A stretch of 64,000 bases of DNA from Bacteroidales bacterium. GTDB taxonomy: Bacteria > Bacteroidota > Bacteroidia > Bacteroidales > Muribaculaceae. The position numbers and the translations under genes are program-made. This document shows positions 1-8,076 of this stretch, piece by piece (position 1 is the first letter of the stretch; every line of letters starts with the position of its first letter). The DNA is taken from assembly GCA_019416285.1 (NCBI GenBank), contig DXXM01000014.1:1-64000 (forward strand). Direction: 5' to 3'. The notes beneath the pieces were generated by a model that did not search any database, was not told the origin of the DNA, and saw nothing but the letters and a program-made list of their open reading frames with translations.

Positions 1-99
1 CTCAGTCACTTACTGACGTAAGCTCCTTCGACTTAAAAGCATTTTATCTAAAAAAATTCGCTGCCCCTCATTTCACTTTTGTTTTTAAACAGCCTCTAA
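1..99. mobile_element. Right end of a diverged MITE-like element (left end outside the window)
   Basis: This stretch aligns by eye with the right arm of the complete element at 15456-15775. Both have CAGTCAC, then a small hairpin, then GCTCCTTC, an AT-rich stretch containing TTCGCT, and a terminus AAACANCCTC followed by TAA. Here the hairpin is CTTAC-TGAC-GTAAG (9-22). In the complete copy it is CATAGC-AC-GCTATG (15690-15703), so the arms differ but stay complementary. The outer TAA (97-99) would be half of a 3-bp target duplication. The left end lies before base 1, so length and coding content are unknown. Confidence 0.55.
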
Positions 100-264
100 G
101 GTGCAAATTTACGAAATTTCACCGAATTGCAAAACAAGCATTAACACCGAGAACAAAATTTTAACCCTCTCATATACTCCTCTGACCAATCCGGCAAAAA
201 CACATAAACGGATTTCTGCAAGAAATAGGATAAAATAGTATCATTCATCTGACTCCGTTTTGCA

Positions 265-272
265 TAAATTTG
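265..272 (+). promoter_or_regulatory. Candidate Bacteroidota -7 element TAAATTTG
   Basis: It matches the TAnnTTTG -7 consensus of the Bacteroidota primary sigma factor and lies about 125 bp before the start at 397. No clear TTTG is seen at the expected -33 distance, so this is a moderate call. Confidence 0.4.
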
Positions 273-351
273 CAAGCAGATGATATGACAGTCAGAGGAT
301 TTTCCTATCCCGGCATAAAAACCGACAATAATTCGACCTTAAAACGAGCCA

Positions 352-377
352 TTATATCAAACCCTTATATCAAACCC
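352..377. repeat. Perfect 13-bp tandem duplication in a 5' leader
   Basis: TTATATCAAACCC occurs twice head to tail (352-364 and 365-377), ending 19 bases before the start codon of the secreted protein at 397. It lies in the presumed untranslated leader. Confidence 0.8.
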
Positions 378-396
378 TAAAAACAATTTTCAGCTT

Positions 397-1578
397 ATGA
401 TGAAAAATTTACTCGCAAGTGCAGTGATGATTGCAGCCTCTCTTTCGGCTTCCGCATCGACAATCAAGGTCTGGGAAGGCAAAACCGAGCTCAAAGGCTG
501 GAGCGACAATGTGACTGTGGCCGCATCGGAATTCACCGCCGCCTCAGCAGGGTGCCAGCTTGTGGTCAACATCACAGTCGACATGACCCTCGACACATCA
601 ATCAACTACACCAACCTCGGTGTCAAGACCAATACCGACGGATGGCCCGCGCTCGACGGCACGGGATTTCAGAATCCCACCGGCGAAAACGCCACCTGGG
701 AGATTAACGCCACCGCAGCCGAGCAGCTCAAATCGACAGGACTCATCATCCAGGGGCAGAACGTGGTCGTGACCTCCGTGGATCTCGTCACAGCCGATGA
801 CATCGACCCCAACCTGCTTTTCGATGGAAGCTACACCGCCTCCGGCTGGAACAAGGGTGCAGACATCAATCCCGCAAGACTCAAAGCCGGCGACGCTCTC
901 CGCTATACCTTCACGGAAGCCGGTTCGGAATCAGGTCAGATTCTTGTGAAGAATTCTTCATGGGCCAATCTTCTCGGAACCGCCAAAATCACTCCCAAGG
1001 ACATGGCAACCGGTTCAGTGACAGTAGGCGTTACCGATGATATGCTTGCCGACGCCAACGGCGCCATCTTCCTGCAGGGCGACGGCGGGGGCACTGTCAG
1101 CAAGGTCGAGCTCATCCCCGCAGCCTTTGACCCCAAGAACGTAATCTGCTACGGCGAGCGCATCCCCGGCGTCAGCATCTTCGCCACCATCCCCGAAGGC
1201 ACTGAGAAAATAGCCGTCGATTTCAAGACCAAACCCAACTGGGCACAGCTCTGCAACAGCAGCTGGACGGCATTTACCGACAACGAGGCGGCTACCACTA
1301 CCGAGAACGCCGACGGCACCGTCACAATGGTGTTCCCCCTCACCGCTGCCAATATCGCCGCGGTCAATGAAACAAAAGAGGTAATCGTCAACACTGACGC
1401 CAATTTCCTCTCCATCTATATCCCCTCGGCCACAAGCGCCATCACTGAAATCGAAGCGGCTGACGAAAACGCTCCCGTTGAATACTTCAACCTTCAGGGT
1501 ATCCGCGTGGCCAACCCCGAAAACGGTCTCTACATCCGTCGTCAGGGCAACAAGGTCAGCAAAGTGCTCGTGAAATAA
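397..1578 (+). CDS. Secreted protein of unknown function with Bacteroidales C-terminal tail
   Basis: The 393-residue product starts with a Sec signal peptide (MMKNLL, a hydrophobic core and a likely cleavage after SASAS near residue 21). Two regions rich in Thr/Val/Asp follow, suggesting beta-sandwich modules. The last 33 residues hold EYFNLQGIRV, NGLYIRR and KVLVK, a tail seen on many extracellular Bacteroidales proteins and similar to type IX sorting-domain ends. No catalytic motif is recognised. Two adjacent ATG codons (397 and 400) are possible starts. The gene stands alone, with a candidate promoter at 265 and a hairpin at 1694 downstream. Cell-surface or secreted location is inferred from signal and tail; function is unknown. 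Confidence 0.75.
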   Translation: MMKNLLASAVMIAASLSASASTIKVWEGKTELKGWSDNVTVAASEFTAASAGCQLVVNITVDMTLDTSINYTNLGVKTNTDGWPALDGTGFQNPTGENATWEINATAAEQLKSTGLIIQGQNVVVTSVDLVTADDIDPNLLFDGSYTASGWNKGADINPARLKAGDALRYTFTEAGSESGQILVKNSSWANLLGTAKITPKDMATGSVTVGVTDDMLADANGAIFLQGDGGGTVSKVELIPAAFDPKNVICYGERIPGVSIFATIPEGTEKIAVDFKTKPNWAQLCNSSWTAFTDNEAATTTENADGTVTMVFPLTAANIAAVNETKEVIVNTDANFLSIYIPSATSAITEIEAADENAPVEYFNLQGIRVANPENGLYIRRQGNKVSKVLVK

Positions 1579-1693
1579 ACGAAGCCGTATTCTCATACAA
1601 CTTAAATATATATATACAATACATAAGGAACTAAACGCGTAATACATCATCATTTTTAAGTCATTCCAAAAAATTACAAACCTAAATCAGAGC

Positions 1694-1726
1694 AGAGGTC
1701 CCGCATCGAGATGATGCAGGACCTCT
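1694..1726. terminator. Hairpin between convergent genes
   Basis: AGAGGTCC (1694-1701) pairs with GGACCTCT (1719-1726) and the stem continues as GCATC/GATGC after one mismatch. It sits between the secreted-protein gene (plus) and the S41 protease gene (minus). There is no strong U-tract, so it may serve both directions weakly. Confidence 0.55.
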
Positions 1727-1779
1727 ATTTCATTATATCCTTATTAATAATGTGTATGGTAGTCGGGATATGAGGGCTC

Positions 1780-3123
1780 TCACCGGCCACTGCCCGAAGT
1801 GATTATGGCGAGAGCCTTGTCAAGCGCCTCGGAAGCGGGCACGCTGACATGTGGAATGGTGCCGTGGACCGGATCGCCGTCCTTAGCGCCATAGTGGTAG
1901 AATATCTTCCAGGGGAGCATCACGGAGAAGCCCGTGTTGGGGAGAGTGCACCTTATCACGTCGCCAGTAGAGATGTTGACTCCGCCGGTCTCCTCTCCGA
2001 TTACCGTTCCGGGCACAAATTTCCAGTATTCCCACGCGAAATTTGCAGCCGAGGAGTAGGTGTTGACGCTCGTGAGGAGGTATGTCTTGCCGTCGAAGCG
2101 GAAGGCCCGGTCGTAGGGCAGACAGAGTTCATATTCATCCTCGACAGTATTGTCGTAAATGGTGTCGCGCTCGAATTTCTCATTATAGTGGTCGCATACG
2201 GGGCGCGAAATCCTGACTTTGGAGCCGCCGAAGCCGGCGAAAGGACGGTCGGTGAGGTAGCGGCACACTTCATCGCCTGTCGCGGAGTTGCCGCCGCCGT
2301 TGGAGCGGACGTCGATAATCAGATGACGCACTCCTGTGCGTTTCGCCTCGGCAAACATCTTACGGACAAAACGGTCGAAGCCGCGGGTGTCGCAACTGTT
2401 GAACGTGAAGAGCATCACGGAATCGTTGAGCATCTCATATTCAAAGGGTTTCCAATCCTTTCCGCCCGAATCATCCGGACGCGTCATATCCTTGCCGTTC
2501 TCGGCCCTGAAGGTGTGACGGATTTTCCTGCTGCCGTCGAGCATCTCAACGTCGAATATGGTATCGCCGGGGTTCTCGCAGGCCATAATCATACCGAAAC
2601 TGCGCCCGAGCCCCGACGAGCGGAAGGCGTCGGTCTCGCCGCTCATCATGGGAAGATAGTCGGCTACCATATCCGAGACCTTGCGCCCGTTTATCGACAG
2701 AAGTCTCGTGCCGCGTGTGAGGTGCATGCCCTGGACGTCGGCATCGGCTTTTACAGTGAGTTCATGGCTTCCGGAAGTCACGTCGAGCAGATACATAAGC
2801 GGGAAGGCTTTTTCCCAATGTTTTCCGAGACCACCGATGCCAAGATGTCCCTGCCGGAACATGCCGGTGAGCCTCTTGAGTCCGAGATATAGGTTCAGGG
2901 TGCTGACGCTGTCGGCCGGAAGCGACTGCTTCAGCGAGTCAACCGCCGAATAAAAACGCTCTTTCGGCAGAAGCATGTAGGGGTCGACCTCAACTTCTTC
3001 AATCAGGCTGACAAGCGAATCGATATCGCTGACGGCCTCCTGACGTGAAATTTTCTTTTGTGCATGGCCCGGCATACAGCCAATCACGACCGCGAGCAGC
3101 AGAAGCACGATTGTTTTTTGCAT
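1780..3123 (-). CDS. S41-family (tail-specific-type) secreted peptidase
   Basis: The 447-residue protein probably hydrolyses peptides outside the inner membrane. The chosen ATG at 3123 begins a clean signal peptide (MQKTIVLLLLAVVIG, then HAQ). An upstream in-frame start at 3189 would add 22 residues before the signal and is less likely. The C-terminal half carries the S41 core: HLIIDVRSNGGGNS, where the chain re-enters the catalytic fold, and TSVNTYSSAANFAW, which contains the presumed nucleophilic serine, followed by GEETGG. The N-terminal part (about residues 25-220) has an S41 helical region and a PDZ-like segment. It is a single gene, convergent with its left neighbour. Substrate is unknown. 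Confidence 0.8.
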   Translation of the reverse strand: MQKTIVLLLLAVVIGCMPGHAQKKISRQEAVSDIDSLVSLIEEVEVDPYMLLPKERFYSAVDSLKQSLPADSVSTLNLYLGLKRLTGMFRQGHLGIGGLGKHWEKAFPLMYLLDVTSGSHELTVKADADVQGMHLTRGTRLLSINGRKVSDMVADYLPMMSGETDAFRSSGLGRSFGMIMACENPGDTIFDVEMLDGSRKIRHTFRAENGKDMTRPDDSGGKDWKPFEYEMLNDSVMLFTFNSCDTRGFDRFVRKMFAEAKRTGVRHLIIDVRSNGGGNSATGDEVCRYLTDRPFAGFGGSKVRISRPVCDHYNEKFERDTIYDNTVEDEYELCLPYDRAFRFDGKTYLLTSVNTYSSAANFAWEYWKFVPGTVIGEETGGVNISTGDVIRCTLPNTGFSVMLPWKIFYHYGAKDGDPVHGTIPHVSVPASEALDKALAIITSGSGR

Positions 3124-3238
3124 AATTATGTATGAATGTAGAATGGGGTTTATATAATATAGACGTGAAAAAGGTGCAATTTGTAACACCGCATAGCGAA
3201 AAAATATTTATGCAGGACAAGATATTAGATTATGGAGC

Positions 3239-3266
3239 TTAATTATGGCGAATTCGCCATAATTAA
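3239..3266. promoter_or_regulatory. 28-bp perfect palindrome
   Basis: The two 14-bp arms are exactly complementary around the centre GGCGAATTCGCC, flanked by AATTAT/ATAATT. It lies 116 bp upstream of the S41 protease start and downstream of the pckA terminator. With no unpaired loop it is more likely a protein-binding operator than a terminator, but this is inference. Confidence 0.5.
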
Positions 3267-3313
3267 AACTTCAGTCCCGCATCAAATGATGAGAAATAGC
3301 GTGCGTTTTGGAT

Positions 3314-3357
3314 AAAAAAACATAGCGCTCCGGAGGTAGATTCCGGGGCGCTATGCG
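3314..3357 (-). terminator. Rho-independent terminator of pckA
   Basis: On the minus strand a 14-bp stem (CATAGCGCCCCGGA with one G-U pair) closes a 9-nt loop and is followed by seven T residues (plus-strand A-run 3314-3320). It lies about 75 bp after the pckA stop codon. Confidence 0.9.
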
Positions 3358-3433
3358 TGTATGTTGTCTTTGAAAGGCCTCCGTCGGCCCGGGGAGGGGC
3401 AGACGTGAGGCGTGGACGTGTGTCAGAGACTGA

Positions 3434-5038
3434 TTACTTCTCGATGTGAGGACCGGCAGCGACAAGAGCCTTGCCTGCTTCGTGGCCTTCGAACTTCTTG
3501 AAGTTGTTGATGAACATCTCGGCGAGCTTGTCGGCCTTCTTTGTCCATTCTGCGGGATCTGCGTAGGTGTCGCGGGGATCGAGGATCTTGGGATCGACAC
3601 CGGGGAGTTCGGTAGGAATGGTGAAGTCGAAGATGGGGAGCTGCTTGGTGGGAGCGGAGAGGATAGCGCCGTCGAGGATAGCGTCGATGATACCGCGGGT
3701 GTCACGGATAGAGATACGCTTGCCTGTGCCGTTCCAGCCGGTGTTCACGAGATAAGCCTTTGCACCGCTCTGTTCCATACGCTTAACGAGTTCCTCAGCG
3801 TATTTGGTGGGATGGAGCGAAAGGAAAGCTGCGCCGAAGCATGCGGAGAAGGTAGGAGTAGGCTCAGTGATGCCGCGCTCTGTACCTGCGAGCTTGCTGG
3901 TGAAGCCGGAGAGGAAGTAATACTTGGTCTGCTCGGGAGTGAGGATAGACACGGGAGGAAGCACACCGAAGGCATCAGCCGAAAGGAAGATTACGTTCTT
4001 TGCGGCGGGACCACGGGAAGGAACGATGATGTTCTTGATGTGGTCGATGGGGTAGCTTACGCGGGTGTTCTCAGTCACGCTCTTGTCGGTAAAGTCGATT
4101 TTGCCTTCAGCGTCAACGGTAACGTTCTCGAGGAGAGCGTCGCGGGTGATAGCGTTGTAGATGTCGGGCTCGCTTTCTTTGTCGAGGTTGATAACCTTGG
4201 CGTAGCAGCCGCCTTCGTAGTTGAACACGCCGTTGTCGTCCCAGCCGTGCTCGTCGTCACCGATAAGGAGACGCTTCGGGTCGGTGGAAAGAGTGGTCTT
4301 GCCTGTACCGGAGAGACCGAAGAAGATAGCGGTGTTCTCACCCTGCTTATCGGTGTTGGCAGAGCAGTGCATGGAAGCGATACCGCGGAGGGGGTTGTAG
4401 TAGTTCATGATTGAGAACATACCCTTCTTCATCTCGCCGCCATACCAGGTGTTGATGATAAGCTGCATGCGCTCGGTGAGGTTGAAGGCAACGCAGGTCT
4501 CGGAGTTGATGCCGAGTTCCTTCCAGTTCTCAACCTTAGCCTTGGAAGCGTTGAGCACAACGAAGTCGGGCTTGAAGTTCTTGAGCTCGTCCTCAGTGGG
4601 ACGGATGAACATGTTGGTCACGAAGTGAGCCTGCCAAGCCACTTCCATAACGAAGCGGACAGCGAGACGGGTATCGGGGTTAGTGCCGCAGAAAGCGTCA
4701 ACAACATAGAGGGTCTTGTCAGAGAGTTCCTTATCGGCAATAGCCTTGAGAGCCTTCCAGGTCTCGGGAGTGATGGGCTTGTTGTCGTTTTTGTATTCTT
4801 CGGAAGTCCACCAGATAGAGTTAGCGCTGGTGTCATCCTTTACGAAGAACTTGTCTTTGGGAGAACGGCCGGTGTAGATACCTGTCATCACGTTGACAGC
4901 ACCGAGTTCAGTTTCCTGACCTTTCTCATAGCCGGTGAGAGCGGGGTTGGTCTCATCGATGAAAAGCTGGTCGTAGCTGGGGTTGTGGATCACCTTGGCG
5001 CCGGTGATGCCGTACTGGGATAAATCAATTGTACTCAT
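3434..5038 (-). CDS. pckA: ATP-dependent phosphoenolpyruvate carboxykinase
   Basis: It catalyses oxaloacetate + ATP to phosphoenolpyruvate + CO2 + ADP in the cytosol. In gut Bacteroidales it commonly runs in the carboxylating direction on the way to succinate. The 534-residue length is normal. Visible signatures are the P-loop GLSGTGKTTLS, the downstream kinase motif GDDEHGWDD, and NTGWNGTG near the C-terminus. The first codons encode MSTIDLSQYG. A candidate -7 element lies about 100 bp upstream (5138-5145), and a strong terminator follows. The gene is monocistronic. Confidence 0.97.
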   Translation of the reverse strand: MSTIDLSQYGITGAKVIHNPSYDQLFIDETNPALTGYEKGQETELGAVNVMTGIYTGRSPKDKFFVKDDTSANSIWWTSEEYKNDNKPITPETWKALKAIADKELSDKTLYVVDAFCGTNPDTRLAVRFVMEVAWQAHFVTNMFIRPTEDELKNFKPDFVVLNASKAKVENWKELGINSETCVAFNLTERMQLIINTWYGGEMKKGMFSIMNYYNPLRGIASMHCSANTDKQGENTAIFFGLSGTGKTTLSTDPKRLLIGDDEHGWDDNGVFNYEGGCYAKVINLDKESEPDIYNAITRDALLENVTVDAEGKIDFTDKSVTENTRVSYPIDHIKNIIVPSRGPAAKNVIFLSADAFGVLPPVSILTPEQTKYYFLSGFTSKLAGTERGITEPTPTFSACFGAAFLSLHPTKYAEELVKRMEQSGAKAYLVNTGWNGTGKRISIRDTRGIIDAILDGAILSAPTKQLPIFDFTIPTELPGVDPKILDPRDTYADPAEWTKKADKLAEMFINNFKKFEGHEAGKALVAAGPHIEK

Positions 5039-5137
5039 TGTTGTATGAAAGAGTTTGATATAAAATTGATAATGTTATTTCCTAAAATCTTTTAAACCTT
5101 TGTAACGGCTGAATAGAAGTTCCTTCTTATCCGACTG

Positions 5138-5145
5138 CAAAGTTA
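5138..5145 (-). promoter_or_regulatory. pckA promoter -7 element
   Basis: CAAAGTTA on the plus strand reads TAACTTTG on the minus strand, a match to the Bacteroidota -7 consensus. It would give a leader of about 95 nt before the pckA ATG. Confidence 0.6.
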
Positions 5146-5382
5146 CTTACTTTTTTCGGTATTAAAGGTCAGTATTAAAGAAATTTTTCTCTATTAATAA
5201 TTTTTAAATAAAACAGTAAAAAAGGGGCCTTAACACTGGCTTTTACCGCTCCAAATACTATAACAGCCCGGGGGGAGAGATAGTTTCGGGCTTTACTGAC
5301 GCCAGAGGTGTTTTAAGTTTTTTTAATAGTCGCGCCATCCATTTTTCACTTAGAATATAGTGAACAGGTTAAAAATCCTCAC

Positions 5383-5390
5383 TACCTTTG
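5383..5390 (+). promoter_or_regulatory. Promoter of the structured RNA at 5397
   Basis: TACCTTTG matches TAnnTTTG. The preceding AAAAATCCTCA and the following GC are shared almost base for base with the tRNA-Ala promoter at 7612, as expected for a stable-RNA promoter. Confidence 0.75.
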
Positions 5391-5396
5391 CGTCAC

Positions 5397-5646
5397 AAAC
5401 CATACCGTCTCTCAAACGCCACCGGAGTGTGGCCCGAACAACACCACCGTGGGAGACTTCTGGATGTTCCCTCTGTCTGGAAACCGCCAACAATTATTCA
5501 GTCCGCGGGGAACAAGGATAAGAAATAGTTTATATGCTCGAAATATGGGCTGAACTCTTCCTACACTTGTTCCGTGGAAAAGGCGCTTGGCGGTGCCACA
5601 GACTGGGAACACGGTAGTGACAACAAGGGTTCAGCCCTATTTTTTC
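5397..5646 (+). ncRNA. Structured non-coding RNA, probable 6S-like (Bacteroidales-1 type) RNA
   Basis: This segment of about 250 nt begins just after a good promoter, ends in a terminator-like hairpin plus T-run, and has no plausible reading frame. The 3' domain is visible as nested stems: 5547-5555 with 5629-5637 (GGGCTGAAC/GTTCAGCCC), 5566-5571 with 5622-5627, and 5572-5576 with 5610-5614, followed by T residues at 5640-5645. TGTGGC (5428-5433) can also pair with GCCACA (5595-5600). The Bacteroidales-1 motif, later assigned to 6S RNA, is described as bounded by exactly this promoter type and a terminator. The identification rests on architecture, not on alignment. A different stable RNA is possible. 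Confidence 0.55.
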
Positions 5647-5874
5647 ACCCCGCTATCAGACTGCGCAGCGACCCCGGGCCAAAGGCCTCTCTACAGGAAG
5701 CGAGCCAAACACTGCTTCCTAATGTGAATACATAGACTAAGAATAGTAATTTCCACTTCATCCTTACTGCTACGCAGAAAAGCCGGAAAGACGCCGGCTC
5801 GTTCTACTTTCGACAGTACACTACTTTCCTGACATATCACTCTCCCCTCAAGTACACACACATTTCTTATTGAC
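5647..5874. other. Spacer before the XRE-type regulator
   Basis: This region of about 230 bp has no gene that can be supported. It contains a short hairpin AGCCGG-AAAGACG-CCGGCT near 5782-5800 with no T-run. No clear -7 element precedes the start at 5875. Confidence 0.4.
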
Positions 5875-6090
5875 ATGACGACTATATTTATTGGCAAACT
5901 TATCAAGGACGAGCTAAAGACGCAGCAAAAATCTGTGGTGTGGCTCTCGCAGGAGCTCGGGTGCAACCGCACCAACATCTACAAGATTTTCAACCGTCAC
6001 AGCATTGATGCCGAGCTTCTGCTGCGCATCTCTCGTGTCCTTGGCCGTAACTTTTTCGAGCCGTATGTGACTCGCCTGCCGGACGACTGA
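5875..6090 (+). CDS. Small XRE/Cro-type helix-turn-helix protein
   Basis: The 71-residue protein is little more than one helix-turn-helix. The scanning helices are VVWLSQELGC and NRTNIYKIF, followed by DAELLLRISRVLGRNFF, a pattern shared by short Bacteroidales XRE-like regulators. It probably binds DNA as a dimer in the cytosol; its targets are unknown. It is preceded by the structured RNA and is convergent with rlmN. There is no toxin-like partner beside it. Confidence 0.75.
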   Translation: MTTIFIGKLIKDELKTQQKSVVWLSQELGCNRTNIYKIFNRHSIDAELLLRISRVLGRNFFEPYVTRLPDD

Positions 6091-6269
6091 CCTTCCCGGC
6101 CGTCTGCATGACTGCCATCGCCTCATTCCAGAAATCCATAGACAGCCCCGCCCTCCACGCCTGTACGGACCATACGAAAAGAGGGCTAAAATAATTGACA
6201 ATTTTCAAGGACAATGACAGCCGCCGCCCCACCCCTACGGATTATCCGCAGATGGAGCTGTGGCTTCCT

Positions 6270-7358
6270 TTATGCGTCGCGGCCGGAAACAGCCGCGGTC
6301 TCCCCGCTGAGCATACCGCAGGCGGCTTCGATGTCCTCGCCACGCGAGGCGCGTATGGTGGCCGTCACACCCAGTTCGTTGAGGCGGTCGCGGAAACGCT
6401 CCATTGACTCAGTGGAGGCCGTGGAGTGTTCGAAGCCGGGTATGGCATGGAAACGTATGAGGTTCACGCGACAGTCCACCCCCTTGAGCAGCCTGGCGAG
6501 CGCATCGGCATGGCGGAGGTCGTCGTTGATACCTGCCCACATTATATATTCAGCCGACAGGCGGCGCTGATGTGCGAAGTCGTAGCCGCGGAGGAAGTCA
6601 ATCACCCCCGCAACCGGAAAGGCTTTCTGCACCGGCATCAGCCCTTCGCGCTCGGCGGCGTATGGCGAATGGACGCTGATGGCCACATGTACCTTCGTCT
6701 CGTCGAGCAGGCGGCGCAGGCCGTCGAGCTTGCCGATTGACGATACGGTGATGCGCTTCGGGCTCCAGGCGAGCCCCCACGGTGCGGTAAGCACTTCGAG
6801 CGCCTTGAGCACCTCGTCGACATTATCCATCGGTTCTCCCATGCCCATGAACACAAGATTGGTCAGCTTCCCGCTCTCCGGGATGGCGAAAATCTGGTTG
6901 ATGATTCCGGCGGCGGTGAGATTGCCGTGGAAACCCTGGCGGCCCGTCATGCAGAAACGGCATCCCATTCTGCAACCGGCTTGCGACGACACGCAGAGCG
7001 TGGCGCGGTCATGGTCCGGGATGTAGACGGCCTCCACATCGCGGCCCCCCTTGCCGTCGAGAAGGAAATCGAAGTCCTTGCCGCGGGTGGCGAAAAGGTA
7101 TTTCACGGTGCCGTCCGCGGAGCGCGCGGCTTTGACCGGCGCCTGAAGCCCGACGCAATAATGCTCGTTGAGCCATTCGCGCGCCGTCTTGGGGAGTTCG
7201 GTCATCTCGTCGATGCTGCTTACGCGGTTGACATACAGACGTCGCGCCATCTGCTTGGCGGCAAACTTGCGGAGCCCCGCTTCGGCGGCCACGGTTTCAA
7301 GTTCGGAAAGAGTCATGCCCAACAGGGGGCGGCGGATGGCGGAGGTCTGGGAATTCAT
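6270..7358 (-). CDS. rlmN: Dual-specificity 23S rRNA A2503 / tRNA A37 C2-methyltransferase
   Basis: This radical-SAM enzyme methylates C2 of A2503 in 23S rRNA and A37 in some tRNAs. The 362-residue length is typical. The cluster motif CxxxCxxC is present as C129, C133 and C136 (AGCRMGCRFCMTGR). The conserved C-terminal cysteine that forms the protein-RNA intermediate is C347 (AACGML). GMGEPMDN is the family SAM-binding motif. It starts at ATG 7358 and is transcribed away from tRNA-Ala. Confidence 0.96.
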   Translation of the reverse strand: MNSQTSAIRRPLLGMTLSELETVAAEAGLRKFAAKQMARRLYVNRVSSIDEMTELPKTAREWLNEHYCVGLQAPVKAARSADGTVKYLFATRGKDFDFLLDGKGGRDVEAVYIPDHDRATLCVSSQAGCRMGCRFCMTGRQGFHGNLTAAGIINQIFAIPESGKLTNLVFMGMGEPMDNVDEVLKALEVLTAPWGLAWSPKRITVSSIGKLDGLRRLLDETKVHVAISVHSPYAAEREGLMPVQKAFPVAGVIDFLRGYDFAHQRRLSAEYIMWAGINDDLRHADALARLLKGVDCRVNLIRFHAIPGFEHSTASTESMERFRDRLNELGVTATIRASRGEDIEAACGMLSGETAAVSGRDA

Positions 7359-7480
7359 ATCGGATGGGGATTTTGTCAGATGATATTGTCTATATTATAA
7401 TGTGGCGGGATGTCGCAAAGTTCCCGGGCAGGATTTCTTTTTTAAAGCACCCACAAACGTCTGCGAATCAGCTGGGCTGC

Positions 7481-7507
7481 TGTGGACGTTTTAAAAAACG
7501 TCCCTAC
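7481..7507. repeat. 27-bp palindromic intergenic repeat, copy 1
   Basis: The core GGACGTTTTAAAAAACGTCC folds back on itself. A second copy in inverted orientation, with three mismatches, lies at 28199-28225. Similarity extends beyond the palindrome into CCCTAC and CGGACA. Confidence 0.75.
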
Positions 7508-7587
7508 TGCCGGACACGTATGATCGGCTTTGCGACGCCCACCGTAAACAAAAGCAATTGCAAAAATACGAAAAAAATCTTCAACCC

Positions 7588-7619
7588 CTTGCAAAAATCA
7601 AAAATCCTCATTACCTTTG
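7588..7619 (+). promoter_or_regulatory. tRNA-Ala promoter (-33 CTTG, -7 TACCTTTG)
   Basis: CTTG (7588-7591) and TACCTTTG (7612-7619) are separated by 20 bp, the Bacteroidota spacing. The tRNA 5' end is 14 bp downstream. Confidence 0.8.
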
Positions 7620-7632
7620 CACCGCAAACCAA

Positions 7633-7706
7633 GGGGTATTAGCTCATCTGGCTAGAGCGCGACACTGGCAGTGTCGAGGTGAGCGGTTCGAGTCCGCTAT
7701 ACTCCA
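7633..7706 (+). tRNA. tRNA-Ala (anticodon GGC)
   Basis: A full cloverleaf can be drawn. The acceptor stem is GGGGTAT/ATACTCC and includes the G3-U70 pair that identifies alanine tRNAs. The anticodon stem is CGACA/TGTCG with loop CTGGCAG, giving anticodon GGC for GCC codons. The T arm is AGCGG-TTCGAGT-CCGCT. The discriminator base is A and CCA is not encoded. It has its own promoter and terminator, so it is a single-gene unit. Confidence 0.97.
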
Positions 7707-7711
7707 CTGAT

Positions 7712-7746
7712 AATCAGCAAGTCGGGATGACTTGCTGATTTTTTAT
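7712..7746 (+). terminator. Terminator of tRNA-Ala
   Basis: AATCAGCAAGTC pairs with GACTTGCTGATT around a short loop and is followed by a T-run ending at 7744. Confidence 0.9.
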
Positions 7747-7821
7747 ATCCGACAATCATACACAATATATATTGAGATTTTGTTTATTATCTCAAAATAT
7801 CTAAAGGATTAGGAACTGATA

Positions 7822-8040
7822 ATGACACGAAACGATATTGCAAAAGTATGGCTGACAAATGATGCTGTATGGATTGAACTCCATAATGGTCAGCAGGGTG
7901 TAGAACGCTTTACCGACTATCCGCGACTGCTAAACGCCGATGAATCGCAGCGGGCTGACTACAGTCTATCGCATTTCGGAATCCATTGGCCGAAACTTGA
8001 TGAGGACCTTTCCTTTGACGGATTTTTCTATAAATCGTAG
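7822..8040 (+). CDS. DUF2442 domain protein
   Basis: This 72-residue protein consists of a single DUF2442 domain (VWLTNDAVWIEL, ERFTDYPRLLNA, SHFGIHWPKLDEDLSFDGF). The family is small, widespread and functionally unassigned; many members sit next to DUF4160 partners in toxin-antitoxin-like pairs. No such partner is present here: upstream is the tRNA terminator and downstream a bidirectional terminator, so it is an orphan. Confidence 0.85.
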   Translation: MTRNDIAKVWLTNDAVWIELHNGQQGVERFTDYPRLLNADESQRADYSLSHFGIHWPKLDEDLSFDGFFYKS

Positions 8041-8076
8041 TCACTCTCCAAATCCTAATCAACCACCTGAAAATAT

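Noticed and set aside
1015..1653. Long minus-strand frame opposite the secreted protein
   Set aside because: It is a mirror of a GC-rich coding strand; the plus-strand frame has a signal peptide and recognisable tail.
1849..2892. 347-codon plus-strand frame opposite the S41 peptidase
   Set aside because: It is antisense to a gene with clear catalytic motifs; composition is that of a shadow frame.
5412..5612. 66-codon minus-strand frame opposite the structured RNA
   Set aside because: It overlaps the RNA region on the opposite strand, has no protein-family features and no promoter; the RNA explains the region better.
7822..8040. Toxin-antitoxin pair involving the DUF2442 gene
   Set aside because: No partner gene is adjacent; terminators flank it on both sides.
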